A DNA stretch of 18,779 bases from Sulfurimonas sp. (GCF_023229105.1 NZ_JALNZY010000039.1:1-18779); one strand, 5' to 3'; numbered from the stretch's first letter, positions 6,232 to 15,458 are shown. Program-made: numbers and translations. The notes: a model not told the origin generated them from the sequence alone.

Positions 6232-8406
6232 TTGGCAAAAAAACTAACCACAAGAGAGCAAATCGGTACTGCTTTAAACTTTTTACTTGGTCAAAAAGAT
6301 TTAAGTGTAGTCATTTTTGTAATGGCAATACTAGCCATTATTATCGTTCCTCTGCCTTCAGGACTTCTTGATGTTTTCCTTACGGTCTCAATGGCGCTTG
6401 CGGTATTGATATTGTTAATATCCTTATATGTTCCAAAACCTACGGACTTAACCACTTTTCCTACGCTTATTCTTATTTTGACTCTTTTTAGATTAGCTCT
6501 AAATATAGCAACGACTAGAATGATTTTAAGCCATGGACACGAGGGCCCAGAAGAGGTAAGCAGCATCATAACAAGCTTTGGAAACTTTGTTGTAGGGGGA
6601 AACTATGTCATCGGTATAGTTGTCTTTTCAATACTGGTTCTTATAAACTTTATGGTTATCACAAAAGGTTCAACAAGGGTTGCAGAAGTTGCTGCTCGTT
6701 TTACGCTTGACTCTATGCCCGGAAAACAGATGGCAGTTGATGCTGACCTTAATGCAGGTCTTATTGATGATGCCCAGGCAAAAAAAAGAAGAGCGGACAT
6801 TCTTCAAGATGCAAACTTTTACGGAGCTATGGACGGTTCTAGTAAATTTGTAAAAGGTGATGCAGTTGCCGGTATCATCATCACTCTTATAAACATTATC
6901 GGCGGGTTTTTAATAGGTGTATTTCAACATGGAATGAGTGTTGGCGATAGTGCTACGACATTTACGCTTCTTACTATCGGGGATGGTCTTGTCGGTCAAA
7001 TTCCGGCACTTATTATCTCAACTGCGACAGGTATTATGATAACTCGCTCCTCGGGAGAGGGAGATAACTTTGCAGATGGAGCAATCAATCAGATAATGGG
7101 CAATGCTAAAATCATGATGATTGTGGGTTTTATTATGATTTTATTTGCTCTTGTTCCGGGTCTTCCAACGGCATCTATGGGATTTGTGGGAATTATGTTC
7201 GCACTTCTTGGCTGGTCTATTTACAAATACGAAAGAGGCGAATTAAGCATACTTGATGTAAACCATATTTTATCAAAAACTAAGGAGCAAGAAGCCAAAG
7301 AGAAGGCTCAGCGCCCTGCAAAATCTCAGGAGGAGATAGCAAAAGAGGAGGAGAGTGCACTTGATGATATACTAAAAGTTGAGATGCTCGAACTTACCCT
7401 CGGATATCAGCTGATTCGTCTAGCTGACAGCGCACAAGGCGGAGACCTATTGGAGAGAATCCGCTCCATGAGAAGAAAGATAGCATCAGACTTCGGCTTC
7501 TTGATGCCTCAAGTGCGCATAAGGGACAATCTTCACCTCCAGCCGCAACAGTACCAAATACTGCTAAAAGGGATACCTATTGGCGAGGGCAAAATTATGC
7601 CCGATAAATTTTTGGCTATGGACAGCGGCATGGCAACAGGCGAAATTAAAGGAGAAGCAACAAAGGAGCCTGCTTTTGGACTTGAAGCTCTTTGGATTGC
7701 ACCCGAACTAAAAGAAGATGCAATCATCAACGGCTATACCGTTGTAGATCCAGCTACGGTAATCTCTACTCACATGAGTGAGCTTATAAAACAAAATGCC
7801 GAGGATCTCTTAACTCGCCAAGAGGTTCAAACTCTTATTAATAAAATCAAACATGATTTTCCTATCATTGTGGATGATGTTACAAAAGTTGCTTCTATTG
7901 GACTTATACAAAGAGTTCTCAAAGCTCTTTTACATGAGAAAATTCCTCTTAAAGATATGCTCACAATACTTGAGACAATTGCAGATGTAGCCGAATATAC
8001 GAAAAATGTAGATATTATAACCGAGCAGGTTCGCGCAAGACTCTCGCGAATTATTACAAAAATGTACTCCGGCGAAGATGGGATTGTAAGACTTCTAACA
8101 TTTGATACGGCATCTGAGCAGCTGATGCTAGAAAAATCACAGGAGCGTGATGGCACAAGAAATCTTATGCTAAATGTAGGAGAGATAAATGCTCTTATCC
8201 AAGCAACAAGCGCTAAAGCTGCAGAGCTTCTTCAAAAGGGCATATCTCCTGTTGTTATCATCGTAGATCCTCAACTACGCCGTGGAATTGCCGAGATATT
8301 TGAAAGATTCTCGCTTGACGTGGTTACTCTCTCACATGCCGAGATTGACTCAAGTGCTACTTTTGAAGTAATGGGTTCTATCTCGATAAAAGAACAAAAC
8401 AAATAA
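6232..8406 (+). CDS. flhA: Flagellar export apparatus protein FlhA
   Basis: FlhA is the large inner-membrane subunit of the flagellar type III export gate. The 724-residue protein has an N-terminal membrane half (about 25-335) with hydrophobic segments such as VVIFVMAILAIIIVPLPSG (26-44), and the family hallmarks PKPTDLTTFPTLILI and RLALNIATTRMIL. The cytoplasmic loop reads TKGSTRVAEVAARFTLDSMP (144-163), then DADLNAGLID and FYGAMDGSSKFVKGDA. The C-terminal cytoplasmic domain (about 345-724), which binds chaperone-substrate complexes, carries RIRSMRR, EPAFGLEALWI, DPATVISTHMSEL, LTRQEVQ and VLSHAEID-like VTLSHAEID. It starts with TTG and has no good Shine-Dalgarno, so translation is probably coupled to rrf2. 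The alternative start is not obvious because MAKKLTTREQ precedes the conserved region directly. Confidence 0.97.
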   Translation: MAKKLTTREQIGTALNFLLGQKDLSVVIFVMAILAIIIVPLPSGLLDVFLTVSMALAVLILLISLYVPKPTDLTTFPTLILILTLFRLALNIATTRMILSHGHEGPEEVSSIITSFGNFVVGGNYVIGIVVFSILVLINFMVITKGSTRVAEVAARFTLDSMPGKQMAVDADLNAGLIDDAQAKKRRADILQDANFYGAMDGSSKFVKGDAVAGIIITLINIIGGFLIGVFQHGMSVGDSATTFTLLTIGDGLVGQIPALIISTATGIMITRSSGEGDNFADGAINQIMGNAKIMMIVGFIMILFALVPGLPTASMGFVGIMFALLGWSIYKYERGELSILDVNHILSKTKEQEAKEKAQRPAKSQEEIAKEEESALDDILKVEMLELTLGYQLIRLADSAQGGDLLERIRSMRRKIASDFGFLMPQVRIRDNLHLQPQQYQILLKGIPIGEGKIMPDKFLAMDSGMATGEIKGEATKEPAFGLEALWIAPELKEDAIINGYTVVDPATVISTHMSELIKQNAEDLLTRQEVQTLINKIKHDFPIIVDDVTKVASIGLIQRVLKALLHEKIPLKDMLTILETIADVAEYTKNVDIITEQVRARLSRIITKMYSGEDGIVRLLTFDTASEQLMLEKSQERDGTRNLMLNVGEINALIQATSAKAAELLQKGISPVVIIVDPQLRRGIAEIFERFSLDVVTLSHAEIDSSATFEVMGSISIKEQNK

Positions 8407-8417
8407 GAAAGAGAAAA

Positions 8418-9497
8418 ATGAATAACAAAACAATACATCATATGTCGCATACAGACCTAGACGGATATAGCTGCCAGCTTATTATGAAATATACACCCTA
8501 CACACTCTTTAATTATAATGCGAATTATGGAGCGGAGGTAAAACAGACACTAGAGTTAGTTTTGCAAAATATTAAAGCAGAAGACAAGAGTGCCACTATT
8601 TTAATAACAGACCTCAACTTAAATGCAGATGAAGCAAAATGGTTAAACAGTGAAGTAACGAAACTAAATGAAAATAAAAAAGATATAACGCTTCTTCTTC
8701 TTGATCATCACGCAACAGGGGAGGAGAGCGCAAATAAGTACGATTGGTACTTTTTAGACACCGCCAGATGTGCTACAAAAATTACTTACGATTACGTAAA
8801 GAAGCATTTTGAATTTGATGAGCCAAAGTGGATGGAGCAGTTTGTAAATATCGTCAATGCCGTTGATTTATGGAAAATGAATGAGAGAGAAAATTTTGAG
8901 TACGGTAAAGTCTGTATGCGCCTTATCTCCGAGACAAGAGAGCTTAATAAAATTATGTTTGCCAAACAAGACAATGAATACAAACTAGATCTTTTGCTTG
9001 AAGCGGTAAAATATATAGGCAAAGAGAATGCTCCGATTGTTTTAGATGAAAGCCTCCATATGATAAAAAAGAATTTTTTTAAAAAAGATCACGACAATAC
9101 ACTAGATAATCTAGTAACAGAGTATGTGGTCAAACTCTTAGGCGAAGCCAAAGGTGAGAAAACAATTTACTACAAGGGCTACAGAGGATTTCTAAGCTAT
9201 GGAGTAGGAAACACTTCTATAATAGGAAACGGCTTTTTGCTTGCTTATCCGGAGTACGATTTTATAGTTGACATAAGTTATAGAGGCACTCTTAGCATAA
9301 GAGCTAACAATGGCGTAAATGTAGCGCTTATCTCAAAAGAGTGGACGGGCGGCGGCGGACATCCTAATGCTGCAGGTGGGCGCATTATTGGCTTTAAAGA
9401 GCAGTATAGATATGACAAAGTAAAGACTCAGATTGAAAAAATCATCAATGAAAAAGAGGCAATAGCCGGAGAACTTGAGTATAAAAAAGAGTCTTAA
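8418..9497 (+). CDS. DHH/DHHA1-family phosphoesterase
   Basis: This 359-residue protein has the DHH metal-binding motifs: HTDLDGYSCQ (11-20, the DxD of motif I), ITDLN (63-67), LLLDHHATG (94-101, motif III) and NAVDLW (147-152). The C-terminal DHHA1 substrate-binding motif is GGGGHPNAAGG (311-321). These Mn2+-dependent enzymes include nanoRNases, cyclic-dinucleotide phosphodiesterases and pAp phosphatases. The sequence alone does not choose between them. No signal peptide or membrane segment is visible, so it should act in the cytoplasm. It begins 11 bases after flhA with an AAGAAAGAG Shine-Dalgarno and is likely co-transcribed with it. It converges on the amidase gene. Confidence 0.88.
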   Translation: MNNKTIHHMSHTDLDGYSCQLIMKYTPYTLFNYNANYGAEVKQTLELVLQNIKAEDKSATILITDLNLNADEAKWLNSEVTKLNENKKDITLLLLDHHATGEESANKYDWYFLDTARCATKITYDYVKKHFEFDEPKWMEQFVNIVNAVDLWKMNERENFEYGKVCMRLISETRELNKIMFAKQDNEYKLDLLLEAVKYIGKENAPIVLDESLHMIKKNFFKKDHDNTLDNLVTEYVVKLLGEAKGEKTIYYKGYRGFLSYGVGNTSIIGNGFLLAYPEYDFIVDISYRGTLSIRANNGVNVALISKEWTGGGGHPNAAGGRIIGFKEQYRYDKVKTQIEKIINEKEAIAGELEYKKES

Positions 9498-9510
9498 ACT
9501 TACGCATATC

Positions 9511-9579
9511 TGCCTCGCCAGAGGCAAACTTTAGTCGCCACAGCGGCGTAAGCGTAGCCAATCGGGGTTTTACTCCGAT
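9511..9579. repeat. Multi-hairpin element between the DHH and amidase genes
   Basis: Within the 93-base convergent gap are TGCCTC (9511-9516) with GAGGCA (9521-9526), then ACTTTAGT (9528-9535). CGCC (9536-9539) with GGCG (9545-9548) follows, then a GCGTA direct repeat (9546-9550, 9552-9556). The last hairpin is ATCGGGG (9561-9567) with CTCCGAT (9573-9579), with one G-T pair. It may terminate both operons, but no T-run follows, and it is GC-richer than its surroundings. It looks like a dispersed intergenic repeat. Confidence 0.5.
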
Positions 9580-9590
9580 GGCGTTTAAAA

Positions 9591-10994
9591 CTAATTGTTT
9601 GCAAAGTATCTTTCTACTCCATCGGCTAAGCCTACAGCCATTGTTTTTACATAGTTCCTCTGAACAAGTCGCATAGCCTCCATAGGGTGAGAAATAAATC
9701 CTATCTCCACCAACACGGACGGCATTTGGGCACCTACCAAAACCCAAAAAGGCCCCTCTCTTACTCCACCGTCTTTTACGCCGCTGTATTTTTTATTGAG
9801 TTCGCTGAGCATTCCTCTTTGCAAATCAATTGCTAGCTTATTTGATGCTACGGTATTATGATGATTTAAAAAGTTTAAGTAGCTGTCTTTTCCATATATA
9901 TTCATGTCGCTCATGTCTGCCGAGTTCTCTTTTGCAGCAACCCTTTTAGCTCTATTTGAACGCGACGGGGAGAGAAAATAGCACTCTATTCCATGAACCT
10001 CTTTTGCACTCTTTCCGTCAATAGCATTAGCATGTATGCTTATAAAAATATTTGCCCCTTTTGCATTGGCGTACTTAGTTCTATCACTTAATTTGACAAA
10101 GTTATCTCTGTCTCTTGTCATATACACCTTATACCCACGAGATTTTAAAATCTTATGAAGCTCCTTAGCAACGTCTAAAACAACTATCTTTTCTCTATAT
10201 TTTCTGTGCCCTACAGCGCCCGGATCTTTGCCTCCGTGCCCCGGATCTATAACTACAACCTTATCTCTGTCTCTTTTTATAGATACTGCCTTTTCAATAC
10301 TCGGCACAACTTTACTAGAGGCAGTTTTGAGTTTTACCTCCAATGTTTTAGCGTCAATTTTATAATCAACCTCTATTTCTGAGCTGTGAGTTATAACCAG
10401 CCTCAGAGTTTGAGGATCAAACTGAGCTATTTTAATTGTATCTATATCGTTATTTTTAATATTTTGTGAGCTAGTAAGCATGGATGTCTTGATATCATAA
10501 ACATATCGATATCTGCTCTTTGTTGTGTCATGCAGTGTGAAGTGTGTAATCTGAGCTTCGCTAAGCTGCTTGCTAAACTCCAAGAGAAGCACATCTTCCC
10601 GCCAGCTTGCTGATATTAGTTTATGCAGCGGATCGACATGAACATCTTCTATATGATTACTCTTTTTCATCTGTTTTGGCTCAGGTTTGTGGTAGTTGCT
10701 TTTAGAGGAGAGTGCATGGAGTTCGTTTGTATATTTAGATACGTCTATCTTGAGCCTACCTCCGCTTTTGACTATACCCTTTAGTGACTTAAGTTTAAGA
10801 AAGCTGTCGTTTTGCACAATCGAGATAAGATATAAGCTTTTATAGTCGTCATATGCACGAAAAGTATCACTCTGAGTGTTACTCTGCATATATTTATCTG
10901 CTCTTATTAAAAGTTCACTGCTGTTTGAAGCAAATAATAAGAGTGGTAAAAGAAGGGATAGTAAAAAAAGTTTAAGCATAGCCCTCTTATTCAC
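9591..10994 (-). CDS. amiA: N-acetylmuramoyl-L-alanine amidase (AMIN + Amidase_3)
   Basis: The enzyme cleaves the bond between MurNAc and the stem peptide of peptidoglycan in the periplasm. The 467 residues hold a signal peptide (LKLFLLSLLLPLLLFASNS), a helical linker, an AMIN-like beta domain (about 125-222) that would bind the wall, and a C-terminal Amidase_3 catalytic domain. Its zinc ligands are visible: VVIDPGHGGKDPGA (His253), EKIVVLDVA (Glu268) and FISIHANA (His321). VLVEIGFISHP carries the catalytic Glu430. The listed start is a GTG overlapping the preceding stop by eight bases. An ATG five codons later (10979) gives a tidier signal peptide, but its AGAGGG is only two bases away, so the start is uncertain. 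It is the last gene of the pyrH operon, the position recalled for amiA in Helicobacter pylori. Confidence 0.93.
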   Translation of the reverse strand: MNKRAMLKLFLLSLLLPLLLFASNSSELLIRADKYMQSNTQSDTFRAYDDYKSLYLISIVQNDSFLKLKSLKGIVKSGGRLKIDVSKYTNELHALSSKSNYHKPEPKQMKKSNHIEDVHVDPLHKLISASWREDVLLLEFSKQLSEAQITHFTLHDTTKSRYRYVYDIKTSMLTSSQNIKNNDIDTIKIAQFDPQTLRLVITHSSEIEVDYKIDAKTLEVKLKTASSKVVPSIEKAVSIKRDRDKVVVIDPGHGGKDPGAVGHRKYREKIVVLDVAKELHKILKSRGYKVYMTRDRDNFVKLSDRTKYANAKGANIFISIHANAIDGKSAKEVHGIECYFLSPSRSNRAKRVAAKENSADMSDMNIYGKDSYLNFLNHHNTVASNKLAIDLQRGMLSELNKKYSGVKDGGVREGPFWVLVGAQMPSVLVEIGFISHPMEAMRLVQRNYVKTMAVGLADGVERYFANN

Positions 10995-12078
10995 CGTTAA
11001 CTAATTTGTCCATTAACTCTTTTACGGAAATTATTTTATCTAGTCTATATCCATTTGTGCCCGAGAAGAAAAGTCCTGTTTCAAGATTTCCCAGATAAGC
11101 ATCGCTTAGTCTATCAGCGATGCAGTAACCGACTGCTTTAGCCTCCTCCCCGCGATTACATGGTGCAACACAGTTTGAAATACACTTAATAGTCGGACCT
11201 TCTCTCCTCTCTACAAGAGCAGTCAAGTTTGTTCTAATACCCTGCGCAGGATAGCCTACAGGCGAAGAGAATAGTTGAATATCCTCTTTTTTCGCATTTA
11301 GTATAACTTTTTTAAAGTTTTCATGCGCATCACACTCATGTGTTCCGATAAAGCGTGTTCCCATCTGAACACCACGTGCACCCAAGGAGAGCATCTCAAG
11401 TATATCGTTTTTATCCCAGATGCCGCCTGCTGCAATTACAGGAATATCGCCCCAAAGAGCGGCTTCTTCAACAACGGGTTTAACCAAATTTTCAAGCTGG
11501 TTTTCTTCCATTGAGCACTGCTCATACGTAAAACCTTGATGTCCGCCGCTCTTTGGACCCTCAAGCACAACGGCATCAGGAAGTCTGTTATATCTTTTTT
11601 GCCATCTTTTACAGATAATCTTCAGAGCTTTTGCAGATGAAACGATTGGAACAAGGGCAACATCAGGGTAGCCTTCCGTAAACTCGGGCATATTTGTAGG
11701 CAAACCCGCTCCGGTAATAATAATATCTATACCGCTCTCACATGCATCTCGCACCACTCGTCCATAGTCGTTTATAGCATATAAAATATTTGCGGCTAAG
11801 GGTTTATCTTTGCATATCTTTCTGGCATTTTTTATAATCGCGTCAAAACCCTCTTTTGAGTAAAAACCTTGTACATCTAGCGGTCTGCCCGCAATCAGTT
11901 TAGAAGCATATCTTTTATCTTCATAGTAGCCTGTTCCAACAGAACTTATAACACCCAAACCACCCTCTTTTGAAACATTTCCAGCGAGCTGATCCCAACT
12001 TATGCCGACGCCCATTCCGCCTTGAACTATAGGTTTGTCTATAATATACTTACCGATTCTTAATGATTTATAGCTCAT
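10987..12078 (-). CDS. Nitronate monooxygenase / 2-nitropropane dioxygenase-like flavoprotein
   Basis: This 363-residue protein is an FMN-binding TIM barrel of the NMO/FabK family. Motifs are PIVQGGMGVGIS (16-27), GLGVISSVG (40-48), ITGAGLP (121-127), SGGHQGF (177-183, with the conserved active-site His180), IPVIAAGGI (212-220) and GARGVQMGTRFIGTHEC (233-249). Near the C terminus are four cysteines, C299, C303, C307 and C319 (CISNCVAPCNRG, then YCIADRL). As far as I recall these occur in the subgroup common in anaerobes; their function is unknown. The natural substrate is likewise unknown, and the family name should not be over-read. The ATG shares a base with the tyrS stop (TAATG), and its end overlaps the amidase start, so all three genes appear translationally coupled. 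Confidence 0.85.
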   Translation of the reverse strand: MSYKSLRIGKYIIDKPIVQGGMGVGISWDQLAGNVSKEGGLGVISSVGTGYYEDKRYASKLIAGRPLDVQGFYSKEGFDAIIKNARKICKDKPLAANILYAINDYGRVVRDACESGIDIIITGAGLPTNMPEFTEGYPDVALVPIVSSAKALKIICKRWQKRYNRLPDAVVLEGPKSGGHQGFTYEQCSMEENQLENLVKPVVEEAALWGDIPVIAAGGIWDKNDILEMLSLGARGVQMGTRFIGTHECDAHENFKKVILNAKKEDIQLFSSPVGYPAQGIRTNLTALVERREGPTIKCISNCVAPCNRGEEAKAVGYCIADRLSDAYLGNLETGLFFSGTNGYRLDKIISVKELMDKLVNGE

Positions 12079-13277
12079 TAATTTACCTTTAACTTTGCAA
12101 ATTTTCTTTTTCCAACTTGGAGGATATACTCCCCACTTTCCAATTGCAGCTGCTCATCATCAACTTTTTTTTGGTTTATTTTAACAGCACCTTGCTTAAT
12201 ATCTCTTCTTGCTTGAGAAGTTGAAGGTGTTAAATTGCAATCAACAAGTGCTTTTGCTATCCATATCTTTTCATCAAAACTGTATTCATCAATTTCAGAG
12301 GGAATTTGATTATTTGAGTGTACTTTATCAAATTCATCTTTTGCAGCCCTAGCCAACTCTCTAGAATGAAACCTAGCAGTTATCTCTAGTGCCAATTCCT
12401 CTTTAACACTTTTTGGATGCAAAGAGCCTTCTGATACACCATTTTTTAAAACTGCAATCTCATCTAATGTTTTTGCACTTAAGAGCTCATAATATCTCCA
12501 CATCAACTCATCAGAAACGCTAAGGATTTTCCCAAACATATCATTTGGCTCGTCTGCTACACCGATGTAGTTATTTAAAGATTTACTCATCTTCTGTACG
12601 CCATCGAGTCCCTCTAAAATAGGCATCATTAGAACCGACTGCTCCTTGCCTATCTCATAAGCTCGTTGAAGATGTCTTCCCATCAAAAGGTTAAACTTCT
12701 GATCCGTTCCGCCTATTTCTATGTCACTTTTGAGATGAACGCTGTCATATCCCTGAAGCAAAGGATAGATAAATTCACTTATAGAGATAGAGATTCCGCT
12801 TTTGTGTCTTTTGTCAAAATCATCGCGCTCAAGCATTCTTGCAACATTAAATGTTGTTGTAAGCGTCAACATGCCTGATGCTCCAAGCTGATTTATCCAC
12901 TGAGAGTTAAAAACAACTTCGGTTTTTAAAGGGTCTAAAATCTTAAAAATCTGCTCCTCATAGCTTTTAGCATTCTCTTGAACCTCAAATGCGCTCAATG
13001 TTTTTCTTGTAGCGCTTTTTCCACTAGGATCACCGATTTGTGCAGTAAAATCACCGATAAGAAACTGAACTTTCGCACCATATTTTTGAAATATTGCAAG
13101 TTTTTGCAAAAGTACCGTATGTCCAAGATGCAAATCCGGTGCAGTCGGATCAAAACCTGCTTTTACCGTATATGTTTTGCCCTCATCAAAATATGCTTTT
13201 AACAGCTCTTGTATCCCTTGGCTATCTATAACTTCTGCAGTGCCTCTATGTATCTCTCTTAACGCTTCTTGTAACAT
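12078..13277 (-). CDS. tyrS: Tyrosine-tRNA ligase
   Basis: TyrS charges tRNA(Tyr) with tyrosine. The 399-residue protein is a class Ic synthetase. AGFDPTAPDLHLGHTVLLQK (40-59) contains the HIGH motif as HLGH (50-53), followed by FLIGDFTAQIGDPSG, YPLLQGYDSV, GGTDQKFNLLMGR and the KMSKS loop GVQKMSKS (226-233). The C-terminal S4 RNA-binding domain starts near 335 (STSQARRDIKQGAVKINQKKV). The Asp-Pro-Thr-rich opening and KMSKS form place it in the TyrRS group typical of Campylobacterota. It begins 23 bases after spoT with an ATG. Its stop codon shares a base with the next start, which implies co-translation with the monooxygenase. Confidence 0.96.
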   Translation of the reverse strand: MLQEALREIHRGTAEVIDSQGIQELLKAYFDEGKTYTVKAGFDPTAPDLHLGHTVLLQKLAIFQKYGAKVQFLIGDFTAQIGDPSGKSATRKTLSAFEVQENAKSYEEQIFKILDPLKTEVVFNSQWINQLGASGMLTLTTTFNVARMLERDDFDKRHKSGISISISEFIYPLLQGYDSVHLKSDIEIGGTDQKFNLLMGRHLQRAYEIGKEQSVLMMPILEGLDGVQKMSKSLNNYIGVADEPNDMFGKILSVSDELMWRYYELLSAKTLDEIAVLKNGVSEGSLHPKSVKEELALEITARFHSRELARAAKDEFDKVHSNNQIPSEIDEYSFDEKIWIAKALVDCNLTPSTSQARRDIKQGAVKINQKKVDDEQLQLESGEYILQVGKRKFAKLKVN

Positions 13278-13300
13278 AATTTTTTATTTTCCTATTTATT

Positions 13301-15439
13301 TTATTTATATGCATCATCAGTGCGAATTAAATGTATCACTTTTATTTTTTGCTCGATTTTACCACGAAGCAAGTTAACATCTGCTTCTTTTGACTCAAAA
13401 CCTATCTCGCAATACTTAGTAGTTTCACTCTTGTTTTTGCCCAACTCAATTTGATTTATATCAATCTTTAATTTTGCTAAATAATTTAAAAACTCCGCTA
13501 AAGTTCCTACACCGCTGTGAAGAGAGATTATCATGTTGTAGTTGTAAGTGTTTAGTTGCTGCCATCTTATAAAAACCATAGGTTCATGGTTTTCAAGTTT
13601 TTTTGAAGCGCTTGAGCACATTTTATGATGCACATGAGCTTTGCCTTTTTCTAAGAATGCCATTATTTCATCGCCGTTTTTTGGGTGACAGCAGTAATCG
13701 AATACAACATCGTTTACATGCAAGGTGCTGTATATCTCCAAGTCAGCAAAGGAGTAGCGTTTTATCTTAAATCTGTGCTTTGAGAGAAATCGTTTAAAGC
13801 GGCTATTTTGATTTATATCTGTGATATATTTATAAATTACTTCACGAAAGTGCTCTAAATCCGTAGCAATACTAGAGACTTTTTCACAACTGTTTTTTTC
13901 TAGCCACTCCTCTACTCTTGAGGCGTTTAAATTCATGGCGGTTGCAATAATACTAATGCTTAATTTAGAATTTATATCTCTAATCCTCGCATTACACTTA
14001 TACTTCATATTTGTTTTTGCTTTTGAGGTCTTAACCGCATCTATCCAGCTGCATCTAGTAATACTGCTCTCACCCACCTCTATCTTTACGATATCTCCGT
14101 TGTGAAGTTCGCTTATGAGCGAAGTTTTTATTTTGTTGATAAGAACAGATTTGGCATGATTGCCTACATGCGTATGAACAGCATAGGCAAAATCAAGAGC
14201 GACTGCCCCTCTAGGCAAGGTAAAAGCCTCACCTACTGGAGAAAACACAGATATGTCTTCACTGTAGAGATCATTTTTTATCAAATCATAAAAATCCTCT
14301 ACAGACTCATTTTGAAATCCCAAATTGTGCAGCCAGTCAAGTTTTATACTATTGTTTCCGCCGCTTTTATACTTCCAGTGTGCAGCAACGCCGAGTTCTG
14401 CAGTCTTGTGCATATCATAGGTTCTAATCTGCACCTCAAAAATAGCGGTATTGTAAAATACAGTCGTATGTATAGTTCTGTATCCGTTATCTTTTGGTAC
14501 GGCTATATAGTCCTTAAATCTTGAAGAGAGAGGCTGAAAGTTAAGATGAATAAGTCCCAAAATCTTGTAGCACTTGACAGCATCATCTGTCAATATTCTT
14601 ACAGCTAAGAGATCTAAAACCTCTTCTATTCCAACCCCTTTTCTCTGCATTTTAAGATAAATAGAGTATTTGTGCTTTACACGAGAGAGTATCTCAAACT
14701 CATCTTCGCAAAAACCGTTTTGAACCAAAACCTTATTTATCGACTGCTTAAACTCATCAAGCTTCATCTCAATTGCATGGTAGTTTGCCTCAAGATAGCT
14801 GTCTATTTGGAGTTTCTCTTCTTTAAAAAGGTATGAGAAGCTTAAATCTTCCAATAAATTCTTTAAAAAAGAGATGCCCAGACGATGAGCAATAGGAGAG
14901 TAAACAACCAAAGTCTCTTCTGCTATTCTATCCTGCTTTTGAGGAGAAAGCGCATCTAGCGTCAACATGTTGTGAAATCTATCACAAAGCTTTACAACTA
15001 ACACTCTCACATCTTTTATACTAGCTAAGAGCATTTTTCTAAAGGAGAGCGCGGATACGACAAGACGTTCGTTGGAGTTAGAGGAGATAAGTTCTGTATC
15101 TCTGATGCTGTCTATTTTTGTAAGTCCCTCAACAAGATGAGCAACATCTTGACCGAAAAGATTTTTAATCTCATCAATATCCACATGCGTATCTTCTACA
15201 ATGTCATGCAAAAGTGCGGCTATCGCCATTGCTTCATCATTTGTTATAGAGGAGACTATCGCTGCTACTAAAATAGGATGAATTACATAAGGTTGACCGC
15301 TTTTTCTAAACTGTTTTTCATGTGCGGTTTTGGAGTATTCTAAAGCTTTATTTAGAGCATCACTCTTGGGCATCTGCTCAAAGAGATACTCTGTAGCCGA
15401 GTCAACACTATCTATCTGTTTTATTTTTTCGATATCCAT
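13301..15439 (-). CDS. spoT: Bifunctional (p)ppGpp synthetase/hydrolase (RelA/SpoT homologue)
   Basis: This single RSH protein of 712 residues makes and degrades (p)ppGpp. The HD hydrolase domain has YVIHP (51-55), ALLHDIVEDT (75-84, catalytic His-Asp and Glu-Asp) and KLCDRFHNM (150-158), so hydrolysis is expected to be active. The synthetase domain shows RVKHKYSIYLKM (253-264), DLLAVRIL, FKDYIAVPKDNGYRTIHT (308-325) and EVQIRTYDMHKTAELGVAAHWKYK (335-358). A TGS domain follows (ISVFSPVGEAFTLPRG, 396-410). A conserved cysteine region contains DYCCHPKNGDEIMAF, and a C-terminal ACT domain lies near 645-705. It begins 19 bases after rpoZ. Its pairing with rpoZ is common in bacteria and fits ppGpp acting through the omega site of RNA polymerase. 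Confidence 0.96.
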   Translation of the reverse strand: MDIEKIKQIDSVDSATEYLFEQMPKSDALNKALEYSKTAHEKQFRKSGQPYVIHPILVAAIVSSITNDEAMAIAALLHDIVEDTHVDIDEIKNLFGQDVAHLVEGLTKIDSIRDTELISSNSNERLVVSALSFRKMLLASIKDVRVLVVKLCDRFHNMLTLDALSPQKQDRIAEETLVVYSPIAHRLGISFLKNLLEDLSFSYLFKEEKLQIDSYLEANYHAIEMKLDEFKQSINKVLVQNGFCEDEFEILSRVKHKYSIYLKMQRKGVGIEEVLDLLAVRILTDDAVKCYKILGLIHLNFQPLSSRFKDYIAVPKDNGYRTIHTTVFYNTAIFEVQIRTYDMHKTAELGVAAHWKYKSGGNNSIKLDWLHNLGFQNESVEDFYDLIKNDLYSEDISVFSPVGEAFTLPRGAVALDFAYAVHTHVGNHAKSVLINKIKTSLISELHNGDIVKIEVGESSITRCSWIDAVKTSKAKTNMKYKCNARIRDINSKLSISIIATAMNLNASRVEEWLEKNSCEKVSSIATDLEHFREVIYKYITDINQNSRFKRFLSKHRFKIKRYSFADLEIYSTLHVNDVVFDYCCHPKNGDEIMAFLEKGKAHVHHKMCSSASKKLENHEPMVFIRWQQLNTYNYNMIISLHSGVGTLAEFLNYLAKLKIDINQIELGKNKSETTKYCEIGFESKEADVNLLRGKIEQKIKVIHLIRTDDAYK

Positions 15440-15458
15440 TTGACTCAGACCTAATTTG

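Noticed and set aside
6291..8156. Several minus-strand open frames of 65-109 residues opposite flhA
   Set aside because: All lie inside flhA, which has full-length family conservation; they are antisense shadows.
9445..9747. Minus-strand open frame of 100 residues across the convergent gap
   Set aside because: It overlaps the ends of the DHH and amidase genes in another frame, with odd composition and no start signal; both real genes are well supported.
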